DNA of 64,000 nt from Bacillus pseudomycoides DSM 12442 (GTDB lineage: Bacteria; Bacillota; Bacilli; Bacillales; Bacillaceae_G): assembly GCF_000161455.1 (NCBI RefSeq), contig NZ_CM000745.1, positions 2,850,926-2,914,925 of the forward strand, read 5' to 3'. Positions 1 to 9,196 of this stretch are shown here, in pieces (the first letter of the stretch is position 1; the number at the start of each line of letters is the position of its first letter). Under the pieces are notes generated by a model. It was not told the DNA's origin. It worked only from the letters and a program-made list of their open reading frames with translations, and made no database searches. The translations under genes and the position numbers were made by a program.

Positions 1-192
1 TTGTATTTCCAAAATTATTATGGAACAGGTGCAGATATGGTTGCAAAGAAAGAGAAAGAAATGTTTGTAAAACAACTATGGGACCGTTCGTATGCGAAAG
101 GGTATGTTGATCCAAATAGTGCGCCTTATAAAAAATGGCAGCACTTATTACATGTTCAAGATGAAGAACAAGATACAAAAACGAATGTGTAG
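1..192 (+). CDS. C-terminal end of an unidentified protein (partial)
   Basis: The reading frame is open from the window edge to a TAG at 190-192, so only the last 63 codons or so are visible and the true start lies outside. The fragment is soluble and charged, with a Lys/Glu-rich helix followed by a Trp/Tyr-rich tail and a polar C terminus. I do not recognise the family. The next small gene starts 58 nt later on the same strand and a terminator follows that gene, so the two may share a transcript. Confidence 0.5.
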   Translation: MYFQNYYGTGADMVAKKEKEMFVKQLWDRSYAKGYVDPNSAPYKKWQHLLHVQDEEQDTKTNV

Positions 193-250
193 GGGAAAGA
201 TAGGGAACCCTTAAGTATGGAAATACTATTTATGAAAAGAGGGGTTCCAG

Positions 251-391
251 GTGCCATTTTTAGGAAGTGTGTATCAAATATTTGGATTATATCCGGAGAT
301 TTATCATGCGATGATTTCTGTGGAAATGCAGGAAGAAGAATTACGTAATGAGCATGTGGAAAAGAGAAATGAAATAGAAATGGAAGATTAA
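251..391 (+). CDS. Small hypothetical protein, 46 aa
   Basis: A GTG start at 251 is preceded by AGAGGGG at 238-244 with a 6-nt spacer, which is a strong ribosome binding site. The protein has a short hydrophobic, aromatic N-terminal half (FLGSVYQIFGLYP) and a highly charged Glu/Arg C-terminal half. The stop at 389-391 runs directly into a terminator hairpin, as expected for the last gene of a transcript. No family is recognised. Start signal and position support a real gene. Confidence 0.55.
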   Translation: MPFLGSVYQIFGLYPEIYHAMISVEMQEEELRNEHVEKRNEIEMED

Positions 392-393
392 GA

Positions 394-427
394 AAAAACC
401 ATGCAGATTTTTATCTGCATGGTTTTT
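394..427. terminator. Bidirectional intrinsic terminator
   Basis: The arms ATGCAGAT and ATCTGCAT flank a TTTT loop, extended by CC/GG pairs and A/T tracts on both sides. It lies between two convergent genes, so it can serve both; the stop codon of the brnQ gene lies at its edge. Confidence 0.85.
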
Positions 428-1772
428 AATGATTCGTTTTCGGAGTACCAGTAATGAATTTCATTCGGAATACAAAAATAAAGTAACCAATACACCCTCC
501 AATAAATGCAGGACAGATCCAGCCTAAACCTGCATCGTATAAAGGAAGAATTTTAGAAAAAGTAACATTGATTGCTTGAATAGGTATATTTGCTGCATTT
601 AGTCCATCAAACAAACTAACGACAAAAGTTAGGAGTAAGCTCCATTGATATACCTCTGTTCTACCTTTAAATATAGGGTGTAGAAATGTTAAAACAATTA
701 GCATAATTGCTAGTGGATATATCGCTGTAAGTACTGGAACAGAAACCGCAATTAATTCTGTCAAACCAAGATTTGCAATCAATGCGCTAAAAATAGAAAG
801 CATAACAGCAAATGTTTTATAAGATATTTTCGGGAATACTTTATGGAAGTATGAAGAGCATGCTGTTACAAGTCCAACGCTTGTTGTTAAACATGCAACA
901 GTAATCATTAAGCCTAACAATAAGTTTCCTAAAGAACTAAAATAATAATTAGCTACTTTAGCTAATACTTCTCCTCCATTTGTTAAGTGCCCTAGTTTAG
1001 ATACGCTAGCGGCTCCCATATAAGAAAGGGAAGTATAGACAATTGTTAATACAATTGCTGCAATACCAGCAGCCTTTGCACAAACGCTCACTATTTCTTT
1101 TTTATCATAAGTACCCTTCTCTTTTATAGCATTGATAATAATAATACCGAATACAAAAGATGCAAGTGTATCCATTGTTAAGTAGCCTTCTTGGAAACCT
1201 TTAAAAAAAGAATTGTTCACGAATTCTTTTGTAGGTGCCTGAATAGGGCCGATTGGTTGGACAAACGCTGCAACTACTAAAATCCCGATGAATGTAAGTT
1301 TGATAGGTGTTAAAAGTTTCCCAACAACATCTACAATTTTCGTTGGATTAAATGAGAACCAACATGTAATACTAAAGAAAATGATTGTGAAAATAAGTAA
1401 TGCAACCGTTTCTGTTCCGTCAGATAAAAATGGTTTTACACCTATTTCAAAAGAAACACTTCCAGCTCTAGGGAGTGCAAATAACGGACCAATTGCTAAA
1501 TAAAGAATAAATGTGTACACAGCACTGAACCAAGGATGAACACGATTCGCTAATGTTTGTAAATCATCACTATCAGAAATGCCAAATGCTAGAACGCCTA
1601 GTAAAGGAAGACCTACTCCTGTAATTAAAAATCCAGCAGTAGCAATCCACACATTATGCCCAGCTGCTTGTCCTAACATAGCTGGGAAAATTAAATTTCC
1701 AGCACCAAAAAACAGTGCAAATAACATAAGGCCGATTACAAGGATACGAGAAAAGGGTACTTTATTTGCCAA
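426..1772 (-). CDS. brnQ: Branched-chain amino acid:cation symporter (BrnQ, LIVCS family)
   Basis: Twelve or so hydrophobic segments and the N-terminal signature FGAGNLIFPAMLG identify the BrnQ family, Na+-coupled uptake carriers for leucine, isoleucine and valine in the cytoplasmic membrane. I chose the TTG at 1772 because GGAGG lies 8 nt upstream and the protein then begins ANKVPFSRI as usual; the open frame extends 16 codons further but without a ribosome binding site. This gives 448 aa, the normal length. It is monocistronic and convergent with the small gene at 251. A CodY-like palindrome lies 51-65 bp upstream, which fits nutritional repression but is only a partial match. Confidence 0.93.
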   Translation of the reverse strand: MANKVPFSRILVIGLMLFALFFGAGNLIFPAMLGQAAGHNVWIATAGFLITGVGLPLLGVLAFGISDSDDLQTLANRVHPWFSAVYTFILYLAIGPLFALPRAGSVSFEIGVKPFLSDGTETVALLIFTIIFFSITCWFSFNPTKIVDVVGKLLTPIKLTFIGILVVAAFVQPIGPIQAPTKEFVNNSFFKGFQEGYLTMDTLASFVFGIIIINAIKEKGTYDKKEIVSVCAKAAGIAAIVLTIVYTSLSYMGAASVSKLGHLTNGGEVLAKVANYYFSSLGNLLLGLMITVACLTTSVGLVTACSSYFHKVFPKISYKTFAVMLSIFSALIANLGLTELIAVSVPVLTAIYPLAIMLIVLTFLHPIFKGRTEVYQWSLLLTFVVSLFDGLNAANIPIQAINVTFSKILPLYDAGLGWICPAFIGGCIGYFIFVFRMKFITGTPKTNH

Positions 1773-1822
1773 CTTAAAACCTCCATTGAAATAATTCTTT
1801 AAAATACCATAATGCCACATAG

Positions 1823-1837
1823 AAAATTCTGAATTTT
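1823..1837. promoter_or_regulatory. Possible CodY-type operator upstream of brnQ
   Basis: AAAATTCTGAATTTT is a 15-bp palindrome with the TTCTGAA core of the CodY consensus AATTTTCWGAAAATT, matching 11 of 15 positions. It lies 51-65 bp upstream of the brnQ start. CodY control of branched-chain transporters is established in Bacillus; binding here is inference. Confidence 0.35.
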
Positions 1838-2281
1838 AAAATTGTTATATTCACAACGTTTTTTATTATACTCATATGAAATTTATATAGCAACCAAAAA
1901 AAAATTTTTTGAATTAATAATAAAAAGTAAATTTATGATATGAAATTTATATCATGCAAATAATAGAGTTAAGATACAATCAAGTGACTATGGTTTTTAT
2001 TTCACAAAAATAATTTCAATTATGAAATAGTTGAGCGTACATGTGTCTTGTAGGGGATAATGAATAAAACATTAATATTAGAAAAATGAATCAAGGGATA
2101 TTCCTGGTAATAATTGAAATTTAATAATTTGGATTTGTAAAACAACACTCTTTATTACATAATTATCCATTCTAGAGTGATTGATCTTATTATTGACAAT
2201 TGAATTAATTATATGATAAATTCAATTCTGTTTCTTAGTGATGCATCATTTGAAAGAATATCGTATAGATAATTTCAAATG

Positions 2282-2315
2282 TGCATTTCGAAAAATTCTG
2301 TTTTTTCGAAATGCA
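2282..2315. repeat. Strong hairpin in the leader of the amino acid permease
   Basis: Arms TGCATTTCGAAAAA and TTTTTCGAAATGCA form a 14-bp perfect stem with a 6-nt loop. No T-run follows, so it is not a simple terminator. It lies 118 bp before the permease start. The 660-bp gap 1773-2433 also holds a dyad ATGATAT/ATATCAT at 1936-1956, a loose dyad ATTTGAAA/TTTCAAAT near 2248-2281 and a possible -35 TTGACA near 2194. I see no coding sequence in it. Confidence 0.4.
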
Positions 2316-2433
2316 AAGTTTAGAAATAAGTAAAAATTATAGCTATTGAAAAATAATAATTATAAAAACTTTAAAAAGGAAAAGAAGAAGTTGTACTTAG
2401 TAAGGGATTATATTGAAAACGAGGTTTCTATTA

Positions 2434-3816
2434 ATGAGTCTACTAATTAAAAAGGAAATGAATGAAGAAAAGAAAAGGGTATTGAACCAAACGTTAGGAG
2501 CATTTGATTTAACTCTTTTAGGAATCGGGGCAATTATTGGAACTGGTATTTTTGTATTAACAGGTATTGTGGCAGCGAAACATGCTGGCCCGGCAATTGT
2601 TCTATCTTTTGTATTGGCTGCAATTGTTTGTGCATGTGTGGCATTTTGTTATGCTGAATTTGCTTCTACTGTTCCAGTATCCGGTAGTGTATATTCTTAT
2701 ACATATATTACATTAGGAGAAATTTTTGCTTTTATAGTTGGTTGGTGTGTCATGTTAGAGTATTTATTAGCGACCTCTGCGGTAGCAGCTGGGTGGTCCG
2801 CTTATTTTCAATCATTACTTCTAGGATTTCATATTAAAATTCCTACTCTTTTTGCCTCGGCACCGGGCATGGGGAAAGGTGGAATCATTGATTTACCTGC
2901 AGTTTTTATTGTTTTAGTTGTTACATTTTTATTAAGTCGTGGTGCGAAAGAAAGTGCGCGTATTAACAATATAATGGTTATTATTAAACTTGCTGTTATT
3001 TTAGGATTTATTATTGTAGGTGGACAATATGTGAAACCAGAGAATTGGCAACCATTTCTTCCGTTTGGATTTCACGGTGTTATTGGAGGAGCGGCTACTG
3101 TATTTTTTGCCTTTTTAGGTTTTGATGCAGTTGCTACAGCAGCTGAAGAAGTGAAACGCCCACAACGCAATGTTCCAATTGGTCTTCTTGTATCGTTATG
3201 TATTTGTACAATTCTTTATATTGGTGTTTCATTTATTTTAACAGGAATGGTACCATTTACTGAATTGAATGTAGCTGATCCAGTTGCATATGCATTGCGT
3301 GTTGTAGGAGAGGATAAAATTGCAGGTTTGTTATCAGTAGGAGCCATTGCTGGTTTAACTACAGTTCTTTTGGTAGCCATGTTTGCTTTTGTACGGGTAT
3401 CTTACTCAATGAGTCGAGATGGATTACTTCCAAAGAAGCTTTCAAGTGTACATAAACGTTTTCAAACACCATTCCTTAATACGTGGATTACAGGAATGCT
3501 CGCAGCACTTTTAGCGGGGCTTGTAGATTTGAATTTATTGGCGAATTTAGTGAATGTGGGAACGATAACAGCTTTTATATTTGTATGTATTGCGGTAATT
3601 GTACTGCGTAAAACAAACCCAAATATTGAAAGACCATTTCGTGCACCGTTGGTTCCTTTTTTACCGATAATGTCAATAATAAGTTGTATGTATTTAGCTT
3701 TAAATCTTTCTAAAGTAACTTTAATCAGTTTTATGGTTTGGGTTATGATAGGTATTTTGGTTTATTTTGTGTATGCTAAAAAGCATAGTAATGTAAGAAA
3801 AAGAAATGGCGCATAA
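2434..3816 (+). CDS. APC-family amino acid permease (YfnA/CAT type)
   Basis: A 460-aa polytopic membrane protein. The first membrane helix carries GIGAIIGTGIFVLTG, the hallmark of amino acid/polyamine/organocation permeases, and the central AFLGFDAVATAAEEVKRPQ stretch is typical of the cationic-amino-acid-transporter subgroup (B. subtilis YfnA/YhdG). It should import an amino acid across the cytoplasmic membrane; the substrate cannot be read. I chose ATG 2434 because GAGG lies 9 nt upstream; an in-frame TTG at 2413 has no good site. It is monocistronic. Its stop codon TAA lies inside the ATAAA target-site copy of a bcr1-like repeat, which abuts the gene. Confidence 0.9.
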   Translation: MSLLIKKEMNEEKKRVLNQTLGAFDLTLLGIGAIIGTGIFVLTGIVAAKHAGPAIVLSFVLAAIVCACVAFCYAEFASTVPVSGSVYSYTYITLGEIFAFIVGWCVMLEYLLATSAVAAGWSAYFQSLLLGFHIKIPTLFASAPGMGKGGIIDLPAVFIVLVVTFLLSRGAKESARINNIMVIIKLAVILGFIIVGGQYVKPENWQPFLPFGFHGVIGGAATVFFAFLGFDAVATAAEEVKRPQRNVPIGLLVSLCICTILYIGVSFILTGMVPFTELNVADPVAYALRVVGEDKIAGLLSVGAIAGLTTVLLVAMFAFVRVSYSMSRDGLLPKKLSSVHKRFQTPFLNTWITGMLAALLAGLVDLNLLANLVNVGTITAFIFVCIAVIVLRKTNPNIERPFRAPLVPFLPIMSIISCMYLALNLSKVTLISFMVWVMIGILVYFVYAKKHSNVRKRNGA

Positions 3817-3892
3817 AGTGTAATAACCATCCCCTAAGGTGGGGTGTTAGCCCTCATCAATTTAGCTTTACTGCTTGCGAATAGCGGATAAA
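3813..3892 (-). repeat. bcr1-like repeat, short or degenerate copy
   Basis: Read on the minus strand this begins TTTATCCGCTATTCGCAAGC, continues with GAGGGCTAA and ends in CACTTTAT. It is bounded by ATAAA on both sides (3813-3817, 3888-3892), matching the TTTAT-flanked bcr1 element of the B. cereus group. At 80 bp it lacks about half of the full 155-bp unit seen at 37851. The left ATAAA contains the stop codon of the permease gene. Confidence 0.7.
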
Positions 3893-4041
3893 TAATTGAA
3901 ATAACAGCTGTAGGCTGAAAAGATAGCTTGTTTACAAGTAATTCTTTACTGTCTACAGCGATTTTTATTTGTATATAAATAAAAACCCCATTATTGTAGA
4001 AAAAATTAAATTAAAAAAAGAAAGTGATGTGAGAATTAATA

Positions 4042-4296
4042 ATGTTCGTAAAATGTATGTATATATTGTGTATTAGTGTCGTTGCTTTTTCGATGATGGG
4101 ACTTGATAAACGTAAAGCAGTGAAAAAACAATGGCGTACCCCTGAGAGTACATTGTTTTTAATGTCTGCAGCAGGAGGAGCAATCGGAACGTGGATTGGA
4201 ATGTATGTTTTTCACCATAAAACTCATAAAAATAAATTTAAAATTGGTATACCGCTTCTTGTTGCTATAACTTCATATGTTTTATGGGTAATTTAG
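4042..4296 (+). CDS. DUF1294 family small membrane protein (YsdA-like)
   Basis: An 84-aa protein with a hydrophobic N terminus, the family signature DKRKAVKKQWRTPE, then GGAIGTWIGMYVFHHKTHKNKF and a C-terminal membrane helix. This matches the DUF1294/YsdA pattern (DKR, R-x-PE, GG, HKT-K-KF). The function is unknown; the protein should sit in the cytoplasmic membrane with two or three helices. The ribosome binding site is weak (a GTGAG stretch). It stands alone between the bcr1-like repeat and rarD. Confidence 0.85.
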   Translation: MFVKCMYILCISVVAFSMMGLDKRKAVKKQWRTPESTLFLMSAAGGAIGTWIGMYVFHHKTHKNKFKIGIPLLVAITSYVLWVI

Positions 4297-4520
4297 GTTT
4301 ACTTGGTTAGTTAGAGTTCGTGCAACAAATTAGGTTTCTATGAGGAGTCTAAAAGGAATTTAGCTGTTTTCTGCTAGGTTCTGAAGTATGTCATATTAAA
4401 AATAAGTAAGTTTTTTGAAAAAGGAATTTCATTGTCGAAAAAGATAGGGAGAGAATATTTGTAAAGGTTTAAAGATACACCTTATAATGAAGGGAAAAAG
4501 AGAAGAGGAGAAAAGGGAAG

Positions 4521-5462
4521 ATGGAGAGTCAAAAAGCACTGCAAAAGCAAGGGGTTTTATACGCAGCTGGTGCTTATATGATGTGGGGAGTTCTTCCGAT
4601 TTACTGGAAATGGGTGGGGGAAGTTCCTGCAGAAGAGATATTAGCACATCGTATTGTTTGGGCATTTGTTTTTATGTTACTAATTTTGGGAGTATCGAGA
4701 CGATTGGGGCAATTTCAGAGTGAACTTGTGAGTCTTTTTAAACGACCTAAATTATTAATTTCATTAACGATCGCTTCCGTTTTAATTAGTGGGAATTGGT
4801 TTGTGTACATATGGGCTGTGAATCAGAATCATATCATTGAAGCGAGTCTTGGTTATTATATTAATCCTCTTGTAAGTATTTTACTTGGTACAGTTGTTTT
4901 GAAAGAAAAACTTAACTTTTGGCAATATGTTGCAGTTGGTTTAGCAGGAATAGGTGTTATTATTTTAGCGTTTCGATACGGTTCAATTCCATGGATTGCT
5001 CTTTCACTGGCATTTACATTTGGGTTATATGGGTTAACCAAGAAATTGCTGAATTATGATGCAATGATAGGACTTACGATGGAAACAATGATTGTGACGC
5101 CTCTTGCATTCATTTATTTAGTTATGATTGGTGAGCATGGTTTTGGTTCGTTTGGCTCTATTTCGTTTACTTCAACGCTAATTTTAATGGGAGCAGGGAC
5201 TGTTACTGCATTACCACTTTTTTATTTTGCAAAAGGAGCACAACTTATTCCGCTATATATGATTGGATTTTTACAATATATTTCTCCGACTATTAATCTT
5301 ATTTTAGGGGTTTTTGTGTTCCATGAGCATTTTACATCGGCTCATATGACAGCATTTTTCTTTATTTGGGTTGCATTATTGATATTTTCGGTGGCAAAAA
5401 CAAAGTTTTTGCTTCGTAAGCAACCAAAGTTTCTTAAAAATAAATCAGCAAAAGTATCATAA
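4521..5462 (+). CDS. rarD: EamA/DMT-superfamily transporter RarD
   Basis: A 313-aa protein with about ten membrane helices in two EamA halves. The N-terminal block AAGAYMMWGVLPIYWKW and EILAHRIVWAF are diagnostic for RarD (the chloramphenicol-sensitive RarD family). The substrate is not known. The start at 4521 has GAGGAGAAAAGGGAAG just upstream. A stem-loop with a T-run directly follows the stop, so it is a single-gene unit. Confidence 0.9.
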   Translation: MESQKALQKQGVLYAAGAYMMWGVLPIYWKWVGEVPAEEILAHRIVWAFVFMLLILGVSRRLGQFQSELVSLFKRPKLLISLTIASVLISGNWFVYIWAVNQNHIIEASLGYYINPLVSILLGTVVLKEKLNFWQYVAVGLAGIGVIILAFRYGSIPWIALSLAFTFGLYGLTKKLLNYDAMIGLTMETMIVTPLAFIYLVMIGEHGFGSFGSISFTSTLILMGAGTVTALPLFYFAKGAQLIPLYMIGFLQYISPTINLILGVFVFHEHFTSAHMTAFFFIWVALLIFSVAKTKFLLRKQPKFLKNKSAKVS

Positions 5463-5487
5463 AGCGTAGTATTTTCTACGCTTTTTT
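5461..5487 (+). terminator. Intrinsic terminator of rarD
   Basis: AAAGCGTAG, 6-nt loop, CTACGCTTT followed by TTT; starts within the stop codon region of rarD. Confidence 0.88.
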
Positions 5488-5539
5488 CTTTATACTTATA
5501 GTATAGAATTTCCATTACTGCAAGTAGGGAGCTGGAAAT

Positions 5540-5965
5540 ATGGAAACAATTTTACATAATGATCCGCTTATGGCAGCTGTAATTGCCTGGTTTTTGGCGC
5601 AATTAACGAAAGTTATTTTTAAGTTAGTAAAGACAAAAGAGTTCGATTTTGCACAGTTTTTTGCTTCTGGTGGAATGCCAAGCTCTCATTCTTCAACAGT
5701 TACAGCGTTAGCAACAGGAGTTGGCATGGTGGAAGGAGTTACGAGTGCAGTGTTTGCTGTAGCAGCCATTTTTGCCATTATTGTCATGTATGATGCTTCA
5801 GGGGTAAGGCTTGCAGTAAGTAAACAGGCGAAGATTTTAAATGATTTTTTTCATGGCAGACAAACCGAATATAAAAAGCTGAATGAGCTTGTTGGACACA
5901 CGCCTTATCAAGTGGTTGTCGGAGCTATTTTAGGAATTGTTGTTGGAATTGGATATTGTTTATGA
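5540..5965 (+). CDS. yuiD: YuiD family (DUF212, divergent PAP2) membrane protein
   Basis: A 141-aa protein with four hydrophobic segments and the conserved block FASGGMPSSHSSTVTALATGVG. This corresponds to the SGHS-type phosphatase motif of PAP2 proteins, followed by YDASGVRLAVSKQAKILN and GHTPYQVVVGAILG. The family is annotated as divergent PAP2/acid phosphatase-vanadium haloperoxidase related; no substrate is established. GGGAG lies upstream of ATG 5540. It is a single-gene unit between the rarD terminator and its own terminator. Confidence 0.88.
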   Translation: METILHNDPLMAAVIAWFLAQLTKVIFKLVKTKEFDFAQFFASGGMPSSHSSTVTALATGVGMVEGVTSAVFAVAAIFAIIVMYDASGVRLAVSKQAKILNDFFHGRQTEYKKLNELVGHTPYQVVVGAILGIVVGIGYCL

Positions 5966-5996
5966 GCAGAATGTGTATTTACATGTTCTGCTTTTA
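5965..5996 (+). terminator. Intrinsic terminator of yuiD
   Basis: AGCAGAATGT and ACATGTTCTGCT pair with a 2-nt bulge around a short loop, followed by TTTTAT. Confidence 0.7.
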
Positions 5997-6004
5997 TCAT
6001 TTTA

Positions 6005-6052
6005 ACCGAGAAGCCCCCCTCCTCTAAACGAAGTGAAGGTGGGGGTAGTTCA
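6005..6052 (+). mobile_element. Solitary IS605-type right-end hairpin
   Basis: A CCGAGAAGCCCCC stretch, a GC-rich hairpin closing GGTGGGGG and the terminal TAGTTCA form the pattern found at the right end (omega-RNA scaffold end) of IS605/tnpB elements. The same arrangement recurs at 45177-45233 and next to the tnpB remnant at 24602. No tnpA or tnpB is present here, so this is a scar or a minimal mobile end. Confidence 0.5.
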
Positions 6053-6121
6053 ATTGTTTTATACATAATTGCGTGCGAAGTGGCATATCGTATACGGATT
6101 TAGAAAGGGTAGGTGAAAAGG

Positions 6122-7981
6122 GTGTTATTATATGAAAAAGTGCGTCAAGAAGTCGAGCGGAAAGTTACTGCACTTCGAACGATGCAATATCAAGATGGGG
6201 CTTGGCGTTTTTGTTTTGAAGGTTCTCCATTAACGGATTGTCATATGATTTTTTTACTAAGATTATTAGGACAAAATGGTGAGATGGAGCCATTTGTTAC
6301 TCGAGTTGCATCTCTTCAAACAAATGAAGGAACCTGGAAGCTATATGAAGATGAATCTGTTGGCAATTTGTCTACTACAATTAATGCATATGTCGCTTTA
6401 CTTGCTTCTGGAAGGTATACGAAAGAAGATATAAATATGAAGCGTGCAGAAGCGTTTATTCGGAGGCAGGGTGGGATTACAAAGGCTCACTTTATGACGA
6501 AGTTTTTATTAGCGCTTCATGGAGGATATGAATATCCTTCTTTATTTCACTTCCCAACACCCATGTTATTTTTACCTGAAGATTCCCCGCTTAGTATATT
6601 TGAGCTAAGTAGTTCCGCACGTATTCACCTCATTCCGATGATGATTTGTATGAATAAACGATTTACTGTGTCCAAAACGATTCTTCCTAATTTAGATTAT
6701 ATTTCAGGTGGGAGTAAAAAGCAGTGGTTCCGTGAAGAACGTTCATCATTGTTTCAAAGGCTTCTTGGTGACGTGAAAAAGTTTTTATCTTATCCGTTAT
6801 CTTTACAACATAAGGGATATAAAGAAGCAGAGCGTTTTATGATTGAGCGGATTGAAACAAATGGAACACTATATAGTTATGCGAGTGCTACATTTTATAT
6901 GATTTATGCATTGCTTGCACTTGGGCATTCGATTCAGTCACCGCTTATTTCCAATGCAGTATTAGGGTTGAAATCTTATATATGGAATATGAACAAGGGG
7001 ACACATCTTCAAAATTCACCATCTACAGTGTGGGATACAGCTTTACTAAGTTATTCGTTGCAAGAAGCAGGTGTACCAAATGATAACCAAATGATTCAAA
7101 AAGCGACAGATTATTTGTTGCAAAAACAACATAAGGAGAAAAAAGATTGGAGTGTGCATGCTCCATCACTAGACGCTGGAGGTTGGGGCTTTTCTGATGT
7201 GAATACAACAATTCCAGATATTGATGATACAACAGCTGCCCTAAGAGCGATAGCACGAAGCCGAGAAGGAAATCAAAGAATAGAAGAAGCTTGGAGAAAA
7301 GGCATTGAATGGGTCAAAGGGTTACAAAATATTGATGGAGGCTGGGCAGCTTTTGAAAGAGGTGTAACGAGTCATTTTCTGACTCATTTACCACTTGATA
7401 ACGCAGGAGACATGACTACGGACCCATCTACGTCAGATATTACAGGTAGGGTGTTGGAGTTTTTTGGAACATATGCTCCGCACCAGCTAAAAGATGACCA
7501 AAAGGATCGAGCAATTAAATGGTTAATGCAAGCACAGGAGAAGAATGGATCATGGTATGGAAAATGGGGAGTGTGTTACATATACGGTACTTGGGCAGCC
7601 CTCACAGGTTTACGTGCTGTAGGAGTTCCATCTAATCATACAGCTTTACAAAAAGCAGCTACATGGTTAGAGCGTATTCAACATAACGATGGAGGTTGGG
7701 GAGAGTCTTGCAGGAGTAGCATAGAAAAGCATTTTATTTCGTTACCGTTTAGTACACCATCACAAACGGCATGGGCACTCGATGCACTTATTACTTTTTA
7801 TGATACGGAAACACCTGTCATTCGAAAAGGGATTTCTTATTTACTTGCACATCTAAATCAGAATCAGGATTATCCTACAGGCATAGGGCTACCAGATGGT
7901 TTTTATATTCGCTACCATAGCTACCATCATATATTTCCAATCCTTACTTTTGCGCATTATATCAAAAAATATATGAAATAA
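6122..7981 (+). CDS. sqhC: Squalene-hopene cyclase family terpene cyclase
   Basis: A 619-aa class II terpene cyclase. The protonating motif DIDDTT lies near residue 365, where DxDD sits in squalene-hopene cyclases. QW-type repeats (for example LQNIDGGWAAFE, QEKNGSWYGKWG, QHNDGGWGESC) mark the alpha-barrel. It should cyclise squalene or a related C30-C35 polyprene into hopanoid-like or sesquarterpene products at the membrane face. It is clearly homologous to B. cereus SqhC over its whole length. I prefer GTG 6122 (protein begins MLLYEKVRQ) because AGGTGA lies 5 nt upstream; GTG 6113 is an alternative adding three residues. A terminator follows; it is monocistronic. Confidence 0.92.
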   Translation: MLLYEKVRQEVERKVTALRTMQYQDGAWRFCFEGSPLTDCHMIFLLRLLGQNGEMEPFVTRVASLQTNEGTWKLYEDESVGNLSTTINAYVALLASGRYTKEDINMKRAEAFIRRQGGITKAHFMTKFLLALHGGYEYPSLFHFPTPMLFLPEDSPLSIFELSSSARIHLIPMMICMNKRFTVSKTILPNLDYISGGSKKQWFREERSSLFQRLLGDVKKFLSYPLSLQHKGYKEAERFMIERIETNGTLYSYASATFYMIYALLALGHSIQSPLISNAVLGLKSYIWNMNKGTHLQNSPSTVWDTALLSYSLQEAGVPNDNQMIQKATDYLLQKQHKEKKDWSVHAPSLDAGGWGFSDVNTTIPDIDDTTAALRAIARSREGNQRIEEAWRKGIEWVKGLQNIDGGWAAFERGVTSHFLTHLPLDNAGDMTTDPSTSDITGRVLEFFGTYAPHQLKDDQKDRAIKWLMQAQEKNGSWYGKWGVCYIYGTWAALTGLRAVGVPSNHTALQKAATWLERIQHNDGGWGESCRSSIEKHFISLPFSTPSQTAWALDALITFYDTETPVIRKGISYLLAHLNQNQDYPTGIGLPDGFYIRYHSYHHIFPILTFAHYIKKYMK

Positions 7982-8004
7982 ACCGAGAAATGATCTCGGT
8001 TTAT
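7978..8004 (+). terminator. Intrinsic terminator of sqhC
   Basis: Arms ATAAACCGAGA and TCTCGGTTTAT around a short loop, then TTTCATTTT; it overlaps the sqhC stop codon. Confidence 0.85.
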
Positions 8005-8064
8005 TTCATTTTGTATGGGTAGTAGTAGGTCCCAATTGCAAAAGGATAAGGGCGAGATAGCGCC

Positions 8065-8214
8065 TTATTTTTGTTTAGACTGGCGTTTTTGACGTGCATC
8101 GGCGGCGTCAGCACGTGCATTTGCTTCTAAGTCATCATGATCAGCAAGTTCACGAGAGAACTCTACATCGATGCCATCAGAAGTTTTGCTATACCCTAGG
8201 TTCTTTTTGTTCAT
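8065..8214 (-). CDS. YfhD family small protein, 49 aa
   Basis: The conserved segment GIDVEFSRELADHDDLEANARA followed by an Arg/Lys-rich tail is the YfhD family signature (small hydrophilic Bacillus proteins of unknown function). ATG 8214 is preceded by AGGAG, so the 12 extra N-terminal codons of the open frame are not used. It is convergent with sqhC and divergent from the reductase at 8347. Confidence 0.85.
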   Translation of the reverse strand: MNKKNLGYSKTSDGIDVEFSRELADHDDLEANARADAADARQKRQSKQK

Positions 8215-8346
8215 TCGACACAATCTCCTTGTGTTTATGCTATGTTGCAAGTTTAGTTTGACACAAATAGACTTTTTTATACAAAAAGGATTTGGAAAGC
8301 ATAAAGCCGAAATATACAGTATAAGTAATAGAAATGGGGGATAGGG

Positions 8347-9087
8347 ATGGATTTTTTACATGGGAAAACAGCTGTTGTAACAGGAGCAGCGCAAGGGATT
8401 GGGAAAGAAATTGCTTGTACTTTTGCAAAGTTAGGTGCAAAGGTGTTAATCAGTGATGTAAATGAGAAGAAATTAAAAGAAACAGCAAGAGAATTTTTAG
8501 ATCAAGGATATGAAGTAAGTTTATACGCATGTGATGTGAGTAATCAAAGTGAAGCGAAATCGTTAGTCGAATACGCAGTTCAAACATTTGGAGAATTACA
8601 TGTTTTAGTGAATAATGCAGGGATTACAAGAGATGCGATGTTACATAAAATGGAGAAATCAGCTTGGGAGCAAGTAATGCAAGTAAATTTAACAGGTGTG
8701 TTTTATTGTATGCAACCGGCACTTCTTTACATGAGGCAGCAACAATTTGGACGTATCATCAATATTTCTTCGATTAGTAGGGAAGGTAATATTGGGCAAG
8801 CAAATTATGCTGCAACGAAAGCGGGCGTCATTGGATTAACAAAAACGGCAGCAAAAGAAGTGGGCGGATTTGGTATTACTTGTAATGCCATTTGTCCCGG
8901 TTTTATGGATACAGATATGACAAAAACAATACCAGATAAAGTGAAAGAGAAGATGGTTGGTGCAATCCCAGTTGGAAGAATTGGAATGCCACAAGATATC
9001 GCGAATGCAGCGGCCTTTTTCGCTTCAGAGTATGCTTCTTATATTACAGGCGAGGTATTAAATGTGAGTGGTGGCTTGCAAGTGTAA
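8347..9087 (+). CDS. SDR oxidoreductase, FabG-like 3-oxoacyl-ACP reductase
   Basis: A 246-aa classical short-chain dehydrogenase. It shows the Rossmann motif TGAAQGIGKEIA, the NNAG motif, catalytic Ser in NISSIS, YAATKAG with Tyr/Lys, and the C-terminal ITGEVLNVSGGLQV typical of FabG. It should reduce a 3-oxoacyl thioester or similar ketone with NAD(P)H. It stands alone, not in a fatty-acid operon, so it is more likely an accessory FabG paralogue than the essential enzyme. ATG 8347 has GGGGGATAGGG upstream. A terminator shared with the convergent aldehyde dehydrogenase follows. Confidence 0.82.
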   Translation: MDFLHGKTAVVTGAAQGIGKEIACTFAKLGAKVLISDVNEKKLKETAREFLDQGYEVSLYACDVSNQSEAKSLVEYAVQTFGELHVLVNNAGITRDAMLHKMEKSAWEQVMQVNLTGVFYCMQPALLYMRQQQFGRIINISSISREGNIGQANYAATKAGVIGLTKTAAKEVGGFGITCNAICPGFMDTDMTKTIPDKVKEKMVGAIPVGRIGMPQDIANAAAFFASEYASYITGEVLNVSGGLQV

Positions 9088-9166
9088 GAGATAGTTCCAT
9101 ATTTTCAAATATGTTACGGAATAAAATAATTGGATTTTCTAAAAAATTTGTTACATAATAAGTAGA

Positions 9167-9188
9167 GCCTGACCAACCTTGGTCAGGC
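9167..9188. terminator. Bidirectional terminator
   Basis: GCCTGACCAA and TTGGTCAGGC form a 10-bp perfect stem with a 2-nt loop, followed by CCCTTTCATTT; it lies between convergent genes. Confidence 0.8.
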
Positions 9189-9196
9189 CCTTTCAT